Positions 8,547 through 16,622 of a stretch of 64,000 nucleotides of DNA are shown one piece after another. Source of the stretch: JAJTHB01 sp033763775. Its GTDB lineage: Bacteria; Pseudomonadota; Alphaproteobacteria; Rickettsiales; SXRF01. Position 1 is the stretch's first letter, and each line of letters begins with the position of its first letter. The notes beneath the pieces were generated by a model, which saw only the letters and a program-made list of their open reading frames with translations, was not told where the DNA came from and did not search any database. The stretch spans positions 231,252 to 295,251 of the forward strand of contig JANRJW010000013.1 of assembly GCA_033763775.1 (NCBI GenBank), given 5' to 3'. A program made the position numbers and the translations under genes.

Positions 8547-9296
8547 CTAAATTTTCTGGCCCCAATTATGGTTATTGTACTTTGAAATAACACCAATGCC
8601 TGCAGCAGCGCCCAGCAAATTAGGCGCTTCCCAGATCCACGCCATGGAAGACAGCTCATGCGCTTTCTTCTCCGGCACACCACACTTGGTGAGAATTCTC
8701 GAGGTCGAATCAATCAGCTCATCGGTCACTTTTGAAAGTCCGGTATTCATCAGAAGAAGTGAGCCATAATGCACCCCTTCATCCGCCCCCCATAACTTCC
8801 ACTCATGCTTGGTCATACCCATGATTCTTTTATCATCCGGGTGTGGTCGATAATACGGGCTTGCCGGGTTGTGCTCGGGAATATCGCGCGTCAGCAGATG
8901 CCTGGTAAGCATCTTAAAGCCCATGCTGATCGCCCAGGCCGATGTAAATACGATCGAAACATGCGCCAACCTTTCAGCGCGTTCTTCTTTTGATTTGGTT
9001 TGATCAATTTGACACTCTTTGAGCTTACAGAATCGCCCAATCACTGATTCAATCGTATCAAGATACGGCTCAATCACAGCCTTTGAGAGCGCCTTACTTG
9101 CGGCTTTTAGAGGCTTTTCCGCTATCAGATCAATCACACCCACCACACCCAGTGATATGATCATCGATACGCCTTCAGCCGCAACAAAAGCGCTAGATTC
9201 CCTGAAAGTTGAGCTATCAACAAGCCGAGACATACGCATGGCAAGGCGCGATTTGCCCTGACCCGGTTGCTGCGAATATGATCCGTTACTGCTCAA
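8547..9296 (-). CDS. Unknown membrane-associated protein
   Basis: Unrecognised 249-residue protein, TTG start with GAGG ten bases upstream. Hydrophobic segments lie at about residues 35-60, 112-128 and 222-240. The middle contains a charged stretch, a HNPASPYYRPHPDD loop and Trp-rich segments. Its composition, with hydrophobic stretches in a helical charged background, resembles the proteins encoded at 1-5.7 kb, but I cannot demonstrate homology by eye. It sits between capsid and connector genes, where RcGTA has no such gene, so it is an insertion or a lineage-specific accessory. Confidence 0.65.
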   Translation of the reverse strand: MSSNGSYSQQPGQGKSRLAMRMSRLVDSSTFRESSAFVAAEGVSMIISLGVVGVIDLIAEKPLKAASKALSKAVIEPYLDTIESVIGRFCKLKECQIDQTKSKEERAERLAHVSIVFTSAWAISMGFKMLTRHLLTRDIPEHNPASPYYRPHPDDKRIMGMTKHEWKLWGADEGVHYGSLLLMNTGLSKVTDELIDSTSRILTKCGVPEKKAHELSSMAWIWEAPNLLGAAAGIGVISKYNNHNWGQKI

Positions 9297-9422
9297 GCCT
9301 GACCTCGATCAGAATACACTGGTACCTTGTCAGGATAGCATAAACGAAAAAAAGAAATATGACGATTATGTGAATATGCTCAGCAGCTTAACGAAGCATG
9401 CGACGAACTGTCACAAAACTGA

Positions 9423-9770
9423 CTATTTTTCTTCTGGTTTGGTCACGAAGCTGGAGATATTGCTTGAAATATCATGGGCTTTCTCTGGGCTGGCAATATC
9501 GATCATCGCCTGGTGGTTAAACCCATATTCTTTGGTCATTTTCTGTTTCACTTCGTCAGAAGGCTCACCCTCGCCGGATTCAACGATGATCCCGTAATCC
9601 TCCGGATAGAACGTGCCCTGTTTCTGCGCTTCCATGAAGGCTTCGAGCTTGTCCGCGCGAATGGCGACATACGCATAAATTTTGCCGCCCTCGGGATTTT
9701 CTCCGCGCACCAGAAGGATGCACACGGTTTTTTCAGCAATAATCTGCTCGGTTTTGGTCAGCTTGGACAC
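9423..9770 (-). CDS. Conserved-looking small protein, unknown function
   Basis: Protein of about 115 residues, not recognised. I prefer the GTG at 9770 (MSKLTKTEQ) because AGAGG lies just before it; a TTG at 9794 is the alternative. It is acidic, with regular alternation of strands and helices (TVCILLVRG, IYAYVAIRAD, YGIIVESGEGEPSDE), which suggests a compact alpha/beta fold. It lies downstream of the terminator of the capsid transcript and so has its own promoter. Confidence 0.6.
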   Translation of the reverse strand: MSKLTKTEQIIAEKTVCILLVRGENPEGGKIYAYVAIRADKLEAFMEAQKQGTFYPEDYGIIVESGEGEPSDEVKQKMTKEYGFNHQAMIDIASPEKAHDISSNISSFVTKPEEK

Positions 9771-9892
9771 AACGCCTCTTAAATTATTTTTCAATAACTT
9801 AACTCAAAAAACACGTTAGGTCAAGCAGCTTAAGAAAGCTTTAACGCCGCGAAAATAGCCGAAAAAAAAGCTCAAATTCAGAAATATGTAAC

Positions 9893-9938
9893 ATAAAAAG
9901 CAAGAAAAGGGCGACCGCAGCAGAGCGACCGGCCGCCC
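9893..9938 (-). terminator. Rho-independent terminator after the capsid operon
   Basis: On the minus strand, GGGCGGCCG and CGGTCGCCC form a 9-base stem with one G-T pair around a 12-base loop, followed by a T-rich run (CTTTTCTTGCTTTTT). It lies 12 bases after the stop of the gene ending at 9950. Confidence 0.7.
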
Positions 9939-9949
9939 CTTCCCATTTA

Positions 9950-10363
9950 TCACACCACCGGTGCGTAAGACGGTGTGCCACGCAGCGCCACAATACCAAT
10001 TGGCGTGCCCACGCTATGGGTGCCGGTCGGGGTTGCCACGGCGCGCAGATAACGGCGATTGCCGTTATAGCCAAAGCTATAGACCGTACGATCCTTGGTG
10101 GATGCATCAATCACCACGGTCTGAGTGGTATTAAGCAGGTCCGACAGCGGCACGTCGACATAGGTGGTGTCGTCGTCGCTATGGGTCAGCTTGAGCGTCC
10201 AGAAAACAGATCCTGAAAGCGTATCTCCCGACTGACCAATGGCAAACGCCACCGCCGCGCTGTTAAAGCCCTGCAGATCAATCGTGGTCGAGGTACGAGT
10301 CACGGTCGAGTTAGCGGGGTTAAAATGCTGGCTGACCAGCACATTACGATATAAATCCCTCAT
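9950..10363 (-). CDS. Capsid-associated phage protein, possible decoration or head protein
   Basis: This 137-residue beta-rich protein begins MRDLYRNVLVSQHFNPA and contains TTIDLQGFNSAAVAFAIGQ, DDDTTYVDV and YNGNRRYLRAVATPTG. I have seen this type of protein encoded directly after HK97-type capsid genes in alphaproteobacterial prophages, where its role is usually not assigned; a decoration or stabilising role on the head is plausible. The ATG has AGGA seven bases upstream and lies 15 bases after the capsid stop. It is the last gene before a strong terminator. Confidence 0.6.
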   Translation of the reverse strand: MRDLYRNVLVSQHFNPANSTVTRTSTTIDLQGFNSAAVAFAIGQSGDTLSGSVFWTLKLTHSDDDTTYVDVPLSDLLNTTQTVVIDASTKDRTVYSFGYNGNRRYLRAVATPTGTHSVGTPIGIVALRGTPSYAPVV

Positions 10364-10378
10364 GATTCATCCTTTCCG

Positions 10379-11581
10379 TTAGGCCGCAAGGCGCATCAGT
10401 TTGATGGCCTCAAAATTAATCACATCACCGCCGACCCGTTTTGTGGCATAGAATTTCACAAATGGTTTCTCGGTAAATGGATCCCTCAGAATGCGAATCC
10501 CGCGGCGATCCACAATCTGGTAGCCCGCCTTGAAATCACCCACTGCCACAGACAATGAGTTCGTGGCTGCGGTAGGCATATCGGTTGCCATGTAAACTGG
10601 CACACCCATCAGTGTATCGGGCGAGCCGGCGGCAAGGCCTGGCTGCCACAGATACTGGTTGGTGGAGGTCTGTTTGAGCAGACGCACCGACTGCACCACC
10701 GTACGGTTCATCAGGAAGCTCGCGCGCTTGCTGTAGCCGTCTTTCAGTGCATAAAACAGGTTGATGATGCCATCGGCGGTCACCGCGCCGTTAGTGCCAG
10801 AATTGATTTGCTCAACGCGCCCCCACTGGGTGCCCGCAGCATAGGTCAGAATACCGCGCGGCTGGTTCACGCCGTTACCGCTGATAAACGCAGTATTTTC
10901 GCGGCGAGCAAAAATATCCGAGATTTTATCAGCAAGCCACGCTTCCACATCCACGGCCGCATCATCCACCAGCTTCTGCGTTGCTTTTGGCTGGGCAAAT
11001 AGCTCATTGGTAGGAATGTTGCGCTTAGCGAGTGTGGGGGTATTGGTTTCCGTGATTGCCATCACTTCACCTGTCCAGCCAGCGGTTGCCTGATCGTGGT
11101 CATCGATCAGCTCGAGTGCGTCCGAAGAAATCGTCTCCACCGAAGAAAGCTGGCGCATGGGCGAGGTTTCAAAGATGGAGGTCACGATTTTCGACGACAT
11201 TGTCGGTGTCACCAGATAACCGCCATCCGGATCCGATCCCACAGAAAGCGCTTTGGTCTGCAGCGCTTCAAGGCCACCATCCAGCCCTTTGCGCAGGTAG
11301 TTACGAAACGCCTTACCATATTCGCCATCACCACTTGCGATAGTTTTATAGCCATCACCAGCGCCATCAAGCGCGGGGCGGTGATAAGCGGTTTCAATCT
11401 GGTCGAGCCGTTTTTTGTAATTATCCATCGCCACGTTGATGTTGCTTAAATGCTCGGCATAAAGCGGGTCGCTATTGCCTTTGCGTTCAATTTCTCTGAG
11501 GCGTGCATCGTTCACAGATTTAAACTGCTCCCATGCATTACCCAGTGCTGACACGCGGTCAGCGATCTCAGAAATACTCAT
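10379..11581 (-). CDS. HK97-family major capsid protein
   Basis: The 400-residue protein has the HK97/GTA gene-5 layout. Residues about 1-65 are a charged coiled coil (the delta or scaffolding domain usually removed by the prohead protease). The capsid fold starts around residue 110, with the family segments GGYLVTPTMSSKI, ISGNGVNQPRGIL, FLMNRTVVQSVRLLKQ, LMGVPVYMATDMP and VGDFKAGYQIVDRRG. It would assemble into the icosahedral head. AGAGGATC precedes the ATG. Protease, capsid and the following gene are closely spaced and share the terminator at 9.9 kb. Confidence 0.92.
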   Translation of the reverse strand: MSISEIADRVSALGNAWEQFKSVNDARLREIERKGNSDPLYAEHLSNINVAMDNYKKRLDQIETAYHRPALDGAGDGYKTIASGDGEYGKAFRNYLRKGLDGGLEALQTKALSVGSDPDGGYLVTPTMSSKIVTSIFETSPMRQLSSVETISSDALELIDDHDQATAGWTGEVMAITETNTPTLAKRNIPTNELFAQPKATQKLVDDAAVDVEAWLADKISDIFARRENTAFISGNGVNQPRGILTYAAGTQWGRVEQINSGTNGAVTADGIINLFYALKDGYSKRASFLMNRTVVQSVRLLKQTSTNQYLWQPGLAAGSPDTLMGVPVYMATDMPTAATNSLSVAVGDFKAGYQIVDRRGIRILRDPFTEKPFVKFYATKRVGGDVINFEAIKLMRLAA

Positions 11582-11611
11582 GTGATCCTCTTTTATTAAT
11601 GAAACAACACT

Positions 11612-12226
11612 TCACTGACGAAGTGCACAAATCGCCCGGTCAAGCGCACCTGACAGGGCAATGAAATGGCCGCTGCGCATGGCGGCGGAAACATCTTCCT
11701 CCTCATGCAGCTGCGGCGCTAAGCTCTGGCTTGAATGTTTAACAACCGTCACCTGTGCGGCGCTGTTTGCCGGAAAAGTGACAAGGCTGATCTCCCACAA
11801 ATCCACCTCATAAAGGGTGCGGATACCGCTCTCGGGGTCGATCTGATAGCGCACCGGCGAGTAACCAATCGAAAGCCCACTGATAGCGCCTTCGCGCAGC
11901 AGGCTGTAAGCCTCCTTGGCGCGCTGTACAGAAAGCAGCAACCGCCCCTCAACATACAGCCCCACCTCATCTTCCAGCATCCGTTCGAAAATACCGATAG
12001 GTTCGCTCTGCTGATGTTGCCACAGCAGCCGAATCTGCGGCACACGCCCTTGCAATGTTCGCGAGAAAGCGCCGCTGGCCATGCGGTCGCGCTGACTATC
12101 AACCACCTCAAACACACTGGCATAGCCGGCAAAACGCCCCTGCTCATCCAGCGATTTCAGATTCAGCTCGCAGCGAAGCTGTTTGCGCTCACGCATCGTG
12201 GCGCTGATTTTATGTTCCATAAACAT
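11612..12226 (-). CDS. HK97-family prohead protease
   Basis: This serine protease (peptidase U35/S78-like) matures the capsid. It is 204 residues from the ATG at 12226, which has GGA eight bases upstream; longer frames run into the portal gene and lack family similarity. The expected features are present: FAGYASVFEVVDSQRDRM near residue 32, candidate catalytic His in LLWQHQ (about residue 71), candidate catalytic Ser in ISGLSIGY (about residue 119), and the typical DLWEISLVTFPANSAAQV segment. It lies between portal and capsid as in RcGTA and HK97. Confidence 0.88.
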   Translation of the reverse strand: MFMEHKISATMRERKQLRCELNLKSLDEQGRFAGYASVFEVVDSQRDRMASGAFSRTLQGRVPQIRLLWQHQQSEPIGIFERMLEDEVGLYVEGRLLLSVQRAKEAYSLLREGAISGLSIGYSPVRYQIDPESGIRTLYEVDLWEISLVTFPANSAAQVTVVKHSSQSLAPQLHEEEDVSAAMRSGHFIALSGALDRAICALRQ

Positions 12227-12260
12227 GAAAAATTCCAAAGATACGGTTGGGGGGTATAAA

Positions 12261-13523
12261 TCAAAGTTCTGTTTTTGGCGGATAGCCAACGGCGGCACGT
12301 TTTTCGTCTTCCGTAAGAAACGATGCCCGCTCAACACGATCCCAGATAGTCTGGTTACGCAGCGCCAGCACCGGCACATCATCGGTATTGGCAATCAGCT
12401 CCAGCCCCTGGCCAAAAAACGCACCAAGCCAGCCGCTCAAGCTGGAAACCGTACTCTCAAGTAGCGGTATCACCGTCTGCTCCCACAGTGCCAGCCGCGC
12501 TTCCTGAAGGTTGGCATAGCGGTTATCCCCGGGAATCCCGAGAAGCTGCGGCGGCACACCAAACGCCAGCGCAATATCGCGCGCAGCAGAATTTTTCGCC
12601 TCAATAAAATCCATATCTTTGGGCGATAAACTCATTTCTTTCCAGTCCAGCCCACCCTCAAGCAGAATAGGCCTGCCAGCATTGGCGCTACCGCTGAACT
12701 GCTCATCGATCTGTGTTTTCAGGCGGCTATACTGATCTTCCGACAAGCTGCCGCCTGAAGCCCCTTCCGACCTCACCACCAGCGCACCGCTGGGGCGCGC
12801 GCCATTTTGCATCAGCGATTGGTTCCATGCAGCGGCATGATTATGCTGGTCAATACTGTAAGCAGCAGCTTCAACCGGGGACAGCCCATACCAATCATTC
12901 AGCGGGTGAAAATTCTTCAAATGCAGAACGCTCGAGCGACCGGTTAATCGATCCACCGGAAATTCCATTATTTTGTCACCCACGGTGTACCGATAGGCGC
13001 TTGGCAGCGCCGCTTTACCTGCCACAATCGACACACGGTCAGGCCGCAGAAGATGCAGCTCTGCAGGCAGCCCGTCGCGCGGGGCAATGGCCTGCACAAA
13101 CACATTCCCGCTGATCAGCCGATAATGATACAGCGCGCCGAAAAAATCCGCCATGCTCTGGCTGGGGTTTGGCTGGCGAATCAGCGTCAGCAATGGGTGC
13201 GAGGAAAGCTCGCGGCGCACACCTCGGCTGTTCGTTGCCATCAGCTCAATACGCACCGAAGCTGCTGCCGCTGAAACCATGGCAATCGCGCGATGGGCAA
13301 TCACGTTGCGCGCATAAGCCTCTTCAGCAAAACGGCTGTAGTCGCGGTCCATCCACACCGCTTGCCCCGGCATCACCATATAAGAACGAAAAGGTGCGCC
13401 CGCAGCCCATGCCGCGCCGGCATTCTTCTGCGTATGAGCCAATTTCTTTCTGCCAAAAGCACCACCCAGCCAGCGTGTAAGCAGGTTGTGTTCTCGCGCC
13501 GTGCGTTGCTGCGCATGAGCCAT
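12261..13523 (-). CDS. HK97/GTA-type portal protein
   Basis: 420-residue portal protein forming the dodecameric DNA entry ring. It matches the RcGTA gene-3 type more closely than generic phages: HPLLTLIRQPNPSQSMADF, GNVFVQAIAPRDGLPAELHL, LKNFHPLNDWYGLSPVEAA, ARPSGALVV, LLEGGLDWKEMSLSPKDMD and FGVPPQLLGIPGDNRYANL all follow the family order. The ATG at 13523 is chosen because GGAGG lies five bases upstream. It follows a terminator at 13.6 kb, so portal, protease and capsid probably have their own promoter near 13.55 kb. Confidence 0.9.
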   Translation of the reverse strand: MAHAQQRTAREHNLLTRWLGGAFGRKKLAHTQKNAGAAWAAGAPFRSYMVMPGQAVWMDRDYSRFAEEAYARNVIAHRAIAMVSAAAASVRIELMATNSRGVRRELSSHPLLTLIRQPNPSQSMADFFGALYHYRLISGNVFVQAIAPRDGLPAELHLLRPDRVSIVAGKAALPSAYRYTVGDKIMEFPVDRLTGRSSVLHLKNFHPLNDWYGLSPVEAAAYSIDQHNHAAAWNQSLMQNGARPSGALVVRSEGASGGSLSEDQYSRLKTQIDEQFSGSANAGRPILLEGGLDWKEMSLSPKDMDFIEAKNSAARDIALAFGVPPQLLGIPGDNRYANLQEARLALWEQTVIPLLESTVSSLSGWLGAFFGQGLELIANTDDVPVLALRNQTIWDRVERASFLTEDEKRAAVGYPPKTEL

Positions 13524-13590
13524 GCCATCCTCCGAAATAATCATGTTGGGAAATGAAGCTCCGTCTGGTCAGACGATATCGAGCCTACAT

Positions 13591-13628
13591 TTAAAAAAAT
13601 ACCCCCCTCCGGTATGCACCGGAAGGGG
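13591..13628 (-). terminator. Rho-independent terminator upstream of portal
   Basis: Minus-strand CCCCTTCCGGT and ACCGGAGGGGG pair with one mismatch around a GCAT loop and are followed by TATTTTTTT. It separates the terminase-side transcript from the portal-capsid transcript. Confidence 0.75.
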
Positions 13629-13655
13629 AAAGTTAAGGGAGAAATGAAATTATTT

Positions 13656-13817
13656 TCAGCGGCGGTGCTGAGCCGGTGTATCTCTGCCGAGATCCTCGCA
13701 AGCTCCAGCAACACAATCTCTAAAATGCAGAGCGTCTCTCTCGTTTGCGCCAGCAACTTCCACAGGCGCCACTTCGCTGATAATCTTTTTGAGCTGATCC
13801 TGATTAATCTTAACCAT
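13656..13817 (-). CDS. Small unknown protein in terminase-portal interval
   Basis: Unrecognised 53-residue protein beginning MVKINQDQLKKIISEV, with a charged helical start and a Cys-containing middle. Its ATG overlaps the final codons of the gene ending at 13810, suggesting translational coupling. A terminator follows. It may correspond in position to the small unnamed gene found between terminase and portal in GTA clusters, but I see no sequence basis for homology. Confidence 0.45.
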   Translation of the reverse strand: MVKINQDQLKKIISEVAPVEVAGANERDALHFRDCVAGACEDLGRDTPAQHRR

Positions 13818-14103
13818 GAGCCAGCCTCTTTTCTTCGTCCTGAACAATTTTCTGTGCTACGTTCAGGGCAATCCCGCGCACTCGCGATGGCTGAACCAGC
13901 ATGCCGTTCTCATCGCGCACGCCCTCAAACATTTTAGCAATCCATGGGCGAAGCTTTTCAGCAATCTGCATGATTTTTTCGCCGGTGCTGGGTTCTTTGG
14001 GGTTACGAATCACACGTACCGAAGACCCGCTGCTATGTTCGATGCGTGGCTGCGCCTGCTTTTTGGCCTGCGTTACCCAGTCTGAAATCGAATCGTGCGG
14101 CAT
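13810..14103 (-). CDS. Small unknown protein after large terminase
   Basis: Unrecognised 97-residue basic protein. Residues 45-97 look helical (IMQIAEKLRPWIAKMFEG, VRGIALNVAQKIVQDEEKR). The start is weakly supported, with only AAAGAT before the ATG, and lies just after two perfect AT-rich palindromes. It overlaps the next small gene by 8 bases. Confidence 0.5.
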   Translation of the reverse strand: MPHDSISDWVTQAKKQAQPRIEHSSGSSVRVIRNPKEPSTGEKIMQIAEKLRPWIAKMFEGVRDENGMLVQPSRVRGIALNVAQKIVQDEEKRLAHG

Positions 14104-14120
14104 ATCTTTAATAATTAATG

Positions 14121-14158
14121 TTTATAGCGCTATAAATATATTAAATTATTTAATATAT
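14121..14158. repeat. Two adjacent perfect AT-rich palindromes
   Basis: TTTATAGCGCTATAAA (14121-14136) is a perfect 16-base palindrome. It shares its last base with a second perfect palindrome at 14136-14158, which has 11-base arms made only of A and T around a single central T. They occupy almost the whole gap between the large terminase stop and the next gene. They may be regulator binding sites or form cruciforms; there is no T-tract or GC stem typical of a terminator. Confidence 0.6.
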
Positions 14159-14165
14159 CGTTAAG

Positions 14166-15566
14166 CTACATGCCCCTCAGCCTCGGCTGGCTCCAGGCAC
14201 GCATCTGCACCCAGCCGAGATACTGGCTGAGCGCATCCACACAATCATCATGCGCCCCTTGCGGAAAACCCAGTAATTGCTGTTCAAATTCCAAAAGCCA
14301 ATTTGCATTTTTAGGCAGCCACAAATGGCCTGATTCGATCATCGGCGTCACGCGTGAAAGCCGCACCACCTTATCCGCCACCGGCCTGCATGCGATCATC
14401 GGCACATTCAGCACATGGCGCATTTCCTGCAGCAGCTGCTGCCCACTCGCCTTATCCTCAACCACCACCACAGAGGGCGAATCCTGCGCCACCATGGTAA
14501 TGAACAGACGCCTCAAATCCGGATATTCAACCCGTCGCACAAGGCAGCCAATGAGATAATGCTCCTGCCCGATCTGCCCGAAAGTCAGGCATGCGGTGGG
14601 ATCATGCCCATCGCCCGCCTTAATACCAGTATCCCAGCTTTGAACAATCGCATCAAATTTTTCAGGGCGCTGGTCATAACGGCGAAACCAATCACTTCGC
14701 ACCATCGCCGCATCACGCCCCACCGGTGCTTGTAGATATTGCGCGGCAAATGCATGGCTACCAAGTTCACCACGAAGTTGCTCAAGCAGCGCGCCATGCT
14801 CGCGCGCGGGGTGGAGCATTTCGCCCGGCTCCATGATTTTTCTAACCGACCCTATGACAAAGCATCGCCGCACATCGCTGATCGCGGGAATCATGACATG
14901 CTCCCAGCCGCCTTTTGCCAGCAGATGGGCACTGAGATCCTCGCTGTGCAATCGCTGCATCACCGCCACCATGACGCCGCGCTGTTTATCATCCAGCCGC
15001 GAGGCGACTGTCTGGTCAAACCAGGTGCGGCATTGCTCGCGGTAGTGCGCCGACATTGCCTGCCTTGGGTTTAGCGGGTCATCAATAATCATCACCTGTC
15101 CGCCCTCGCCGGTCAGGCTGCCGCCAACCGATGTTGCGAAGCGAAAGCCCTGCCGTGTGGTGACGAATTTGTGTTTTTCGTTCTGCCCGCCTGCAATCGC
15201 CAGCGCGGGAAATACTTCGCGGAACCATGCCGATGAAACCAGCAGACGGCAATCCAGCGAATGTTTGAGGCTGAGGGCTGAAGAATAGCTCGCGGCAATA
15301 ATACGGCAGCTCGGGTCATGCCCAAGCAGCCACGCTGGCCACGCCACACTCACACACACCGATTTCAGCGAACGCGGCGGCAGATTGATAAGCAGCCTTC
15401 TGCACTGGCCTTTGCGTGCCGCCTCGAGATATTCTGCCAGAAGGTCAATATGCCAATTCGGCAAAAAGCTGGCGCCAGGGTTCACTGTTTGCAATGTCCT
15501 ACCAATAAAGGTAGCAAAATCCTCGCCGAGCAGCTGGCGATACCAGTGGGTCATTTCGTCCTGCAT
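14166..15566 (-). CDS. Phage terminase large subunit
   Basis: 466-residue DNA packaging motor. The ATPase domain carries a deviant Walker A, LPPRSLKS (residues 62-69), as in the terminase family with this C-terminal nuclease type, and Walker B VMIIDDP (158-164). The nuclease domain follows, with VQSWDTGIKAGDGHDPTACL, VVVVEDKASG and a final HDDCVDALSQYLGW. It packages DNA into the prohead through the portal. The family looks more like prophage terminases than the RcGTA gene-2 type, so the cluster mixes GTA-like and prophage-like parts. An ATG four codons downstream has a better AGGA site and could be the true start. Confidence 0.88.
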   Translation of the reverse strand: MQDEMTHWYRQLLGEDFATFIGRTLQTVNPGASFLPNWHIDLLAEYLEAARKGQCRRLLINLPPRSLKSVCVSVAWPAWLLGHDPSCRIIAASYSSALSLKHSLDCRLLVSSAWFREVFPALAIAGGQNEKHKFVTTRQGFRFATSVGGSLTGEGGQVMIIDDPLNPRQAMSAHYREQCRTWFDQTVASRLDDKQRGVMVAVMQRLHSEDLSAHLLAKGGWEHVMIPAISDVRRCFVIGSVRKIMEPGEMLHPAREHGALLEQLRGELGSHAFAAQYLQAPVGRDAAMVRSDWFRRYDQRPEKFDAIVQSWDTGIKAGDGHDPTACLTFGQIGQEHYLIGCLVRRVEYPDLRRLFITMVAQDSPSVVVVEDKASGQQLLQEMRHVLNVPMIACRPVADKVVRLSRVTPMIESGHLWLPKNANWLLEFEQQLLGFPQGAHDDCVDALSQYLGWVQMRAWSQPRLRGM

Positions 15567-15576
15567 CAGTGCTATC

Positions 15577-15939
15577 TCAGTGGCTTTCGGCGCTGTCCGC
15601 CTGCGGCAAAGCCGGTGCCAGCGCAGTTTGTGCCAGCTGTTTCTGGCGCTGAATATAATATTTAATCAAGCTGACATCCTGATCATTCACACGCAGCGAC
15701 GTCGCGGCCGCCATCATCGCGCGGCCATGAGCGCTGGGCTGGGCTGCTTCCAGCTTGAGCATCACCTCACACAGATCCACCAGCACATCCGCATAGGATT
15801 TTTTAGCGCCAAAAAGGCGTAAGTGCTCCTGATCCTGCAGCTCATCGCCACTTTCAATCGCCCGCTCCAGCCGCTCGATAAGGGTCATCACCAGCCGGGT
15901 AAGTCGTTCTTTGTGAGAAACTGGGGCTGCTGCGGTCAT
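15577..15939 (-). CDS. Possible terminase small subunit
   Basis: 120-residue helical protein ending 10 bases before the large terminase. By position it is the small terminase, or GTA gene 1, candidate. Residues 10-35 look like a helix-rich DNA-contact region (KERLTRLVMTLIERLERAI) and residues 45-70 like an oligomerisation helix; I see no diagnostic helix-turn-helix. The ATG at 15939 is chosen because GGAG lies four bases upstream. Function is inferred mainly from position. Confidence 0.5.
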   Translation of the reverse strand: MTAAAPVSHKERLTRLVMTLIERLERAIESGDELQDQEHLRLFGAKKSYADVLVDLCEVMLKLEAAQPSAHGRAMMAAATSLRVNDQDVSLIKYYIQRQKQLAQTALAPALPQADSAESH

Positions 15940-15996
15940 AAAACTCCATCCTGTCATTACAGCATCCACAGCCTGCCACTGCACAGGAAGGGGAAA

Positions 15997-16037
15997 TTGT
16001 CACAGAATTGTCATGATGGCTGTCATAATCCGTTCAC
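15997..16037 (+). promoter_or_regulatory. Two tandem Pho boxes
   Basis: Four direct repeats, TTGTCAC (15997), TTGTCAT (16008), CTGTCAT (16020) and CGTTCAC (16031), have spacings of 11, 12 and 11 bases. This equals two adjacent 18-base PhoB boxes in plus orientation. They lie between the small terminase start (minus) and the plus-strand gene at 16095. A GATAAT hexamer is at 16081 but is farther from the boxes than usual. Confidence 0.5.
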
Positions 16038-16094
16038 AAGCGGCTTCATCAACTCATCACCCACAGCCTAGCCCGCCCGTGATAATGTATTATC

Positions 16095-16499
16095 ATGCAG
16101 CACAGTATTCATTGTTCCAATATGCATTTAGGTCAGCTCTCGCCATGGGTTGCCGCCGAGTCCTGCAAGCCACATCATAGCTATGGCCAGCCTCCTGCTG
16201 ACACCATCAACGAGGTAGTCCACGGCATCAGCCTACCGCCCAGCCTGCAGATAGAGCTGCGAATGCTCGGCTATCCGCTGCTGGCCTATACGCGCGGCGA
16301 GCTGGAAGATGCGGTGAATGCCAGCGCGGTAGATCGCACACTGGTTGAAAATCCGGATGCGATGAATTTCCGCGACAAACTCAGGCCACGCTCACGTCAT
16401 CGGCAGGAACCGCCCAAATCCTGCCACTCATCGAACACGCCGCAAGCGCGCAGTGCGTTTGATTGCGAAGAAGATGATTACTTCCTCAGCTACCACTGA
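16095..16499 (+). CDS. Unknown protein downstream of tandem Pho boxes
   Basis: Unrecognised 134-residue protein. The middle (HGISLPPSLQIELRMLGYPL) looks folded; the C-terminus is polar and low in complexity. No good ribosome binding site precedes the ATG, and an ATG at 16125 is an alternative start. It reads divergently from the terminase genes and is followed about 120 bases later by two more unknown plus-strand genes. Confidence 0.5.
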   Translation: MQHSIHCSNMHLGQLSPWVAAESCKPHHSYGQPPADTINEVVHGISLPPSLQIELRMLGYPLLAYTRGELEDAVNASAVDRTLVENPDAMNFRDKLRPRSRHRQEPPKSCHSSNTPQARSAFDCEEDDYFLSYH

Positions 16500-16622
16500 T
16501 TAGCCTTCATTTTTTTCTCCCTTCCTGTGCCATTTATTTGGATATATCTGTCAATTTAGGATATATCCATATAATATCTCGAACAGGATAGGCCGCCAAT
16601 GCTGAAACAGGGAGAAAAATGC

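Noticed and set aside
9408..9425. Third Pho-box-like sequence (CTGTCAC AAAA CTGACTA)
   Set aside because: The second half-site is poor, it overlaps the stop of a minus-strand gene and no plus-strand gene lies downstream.
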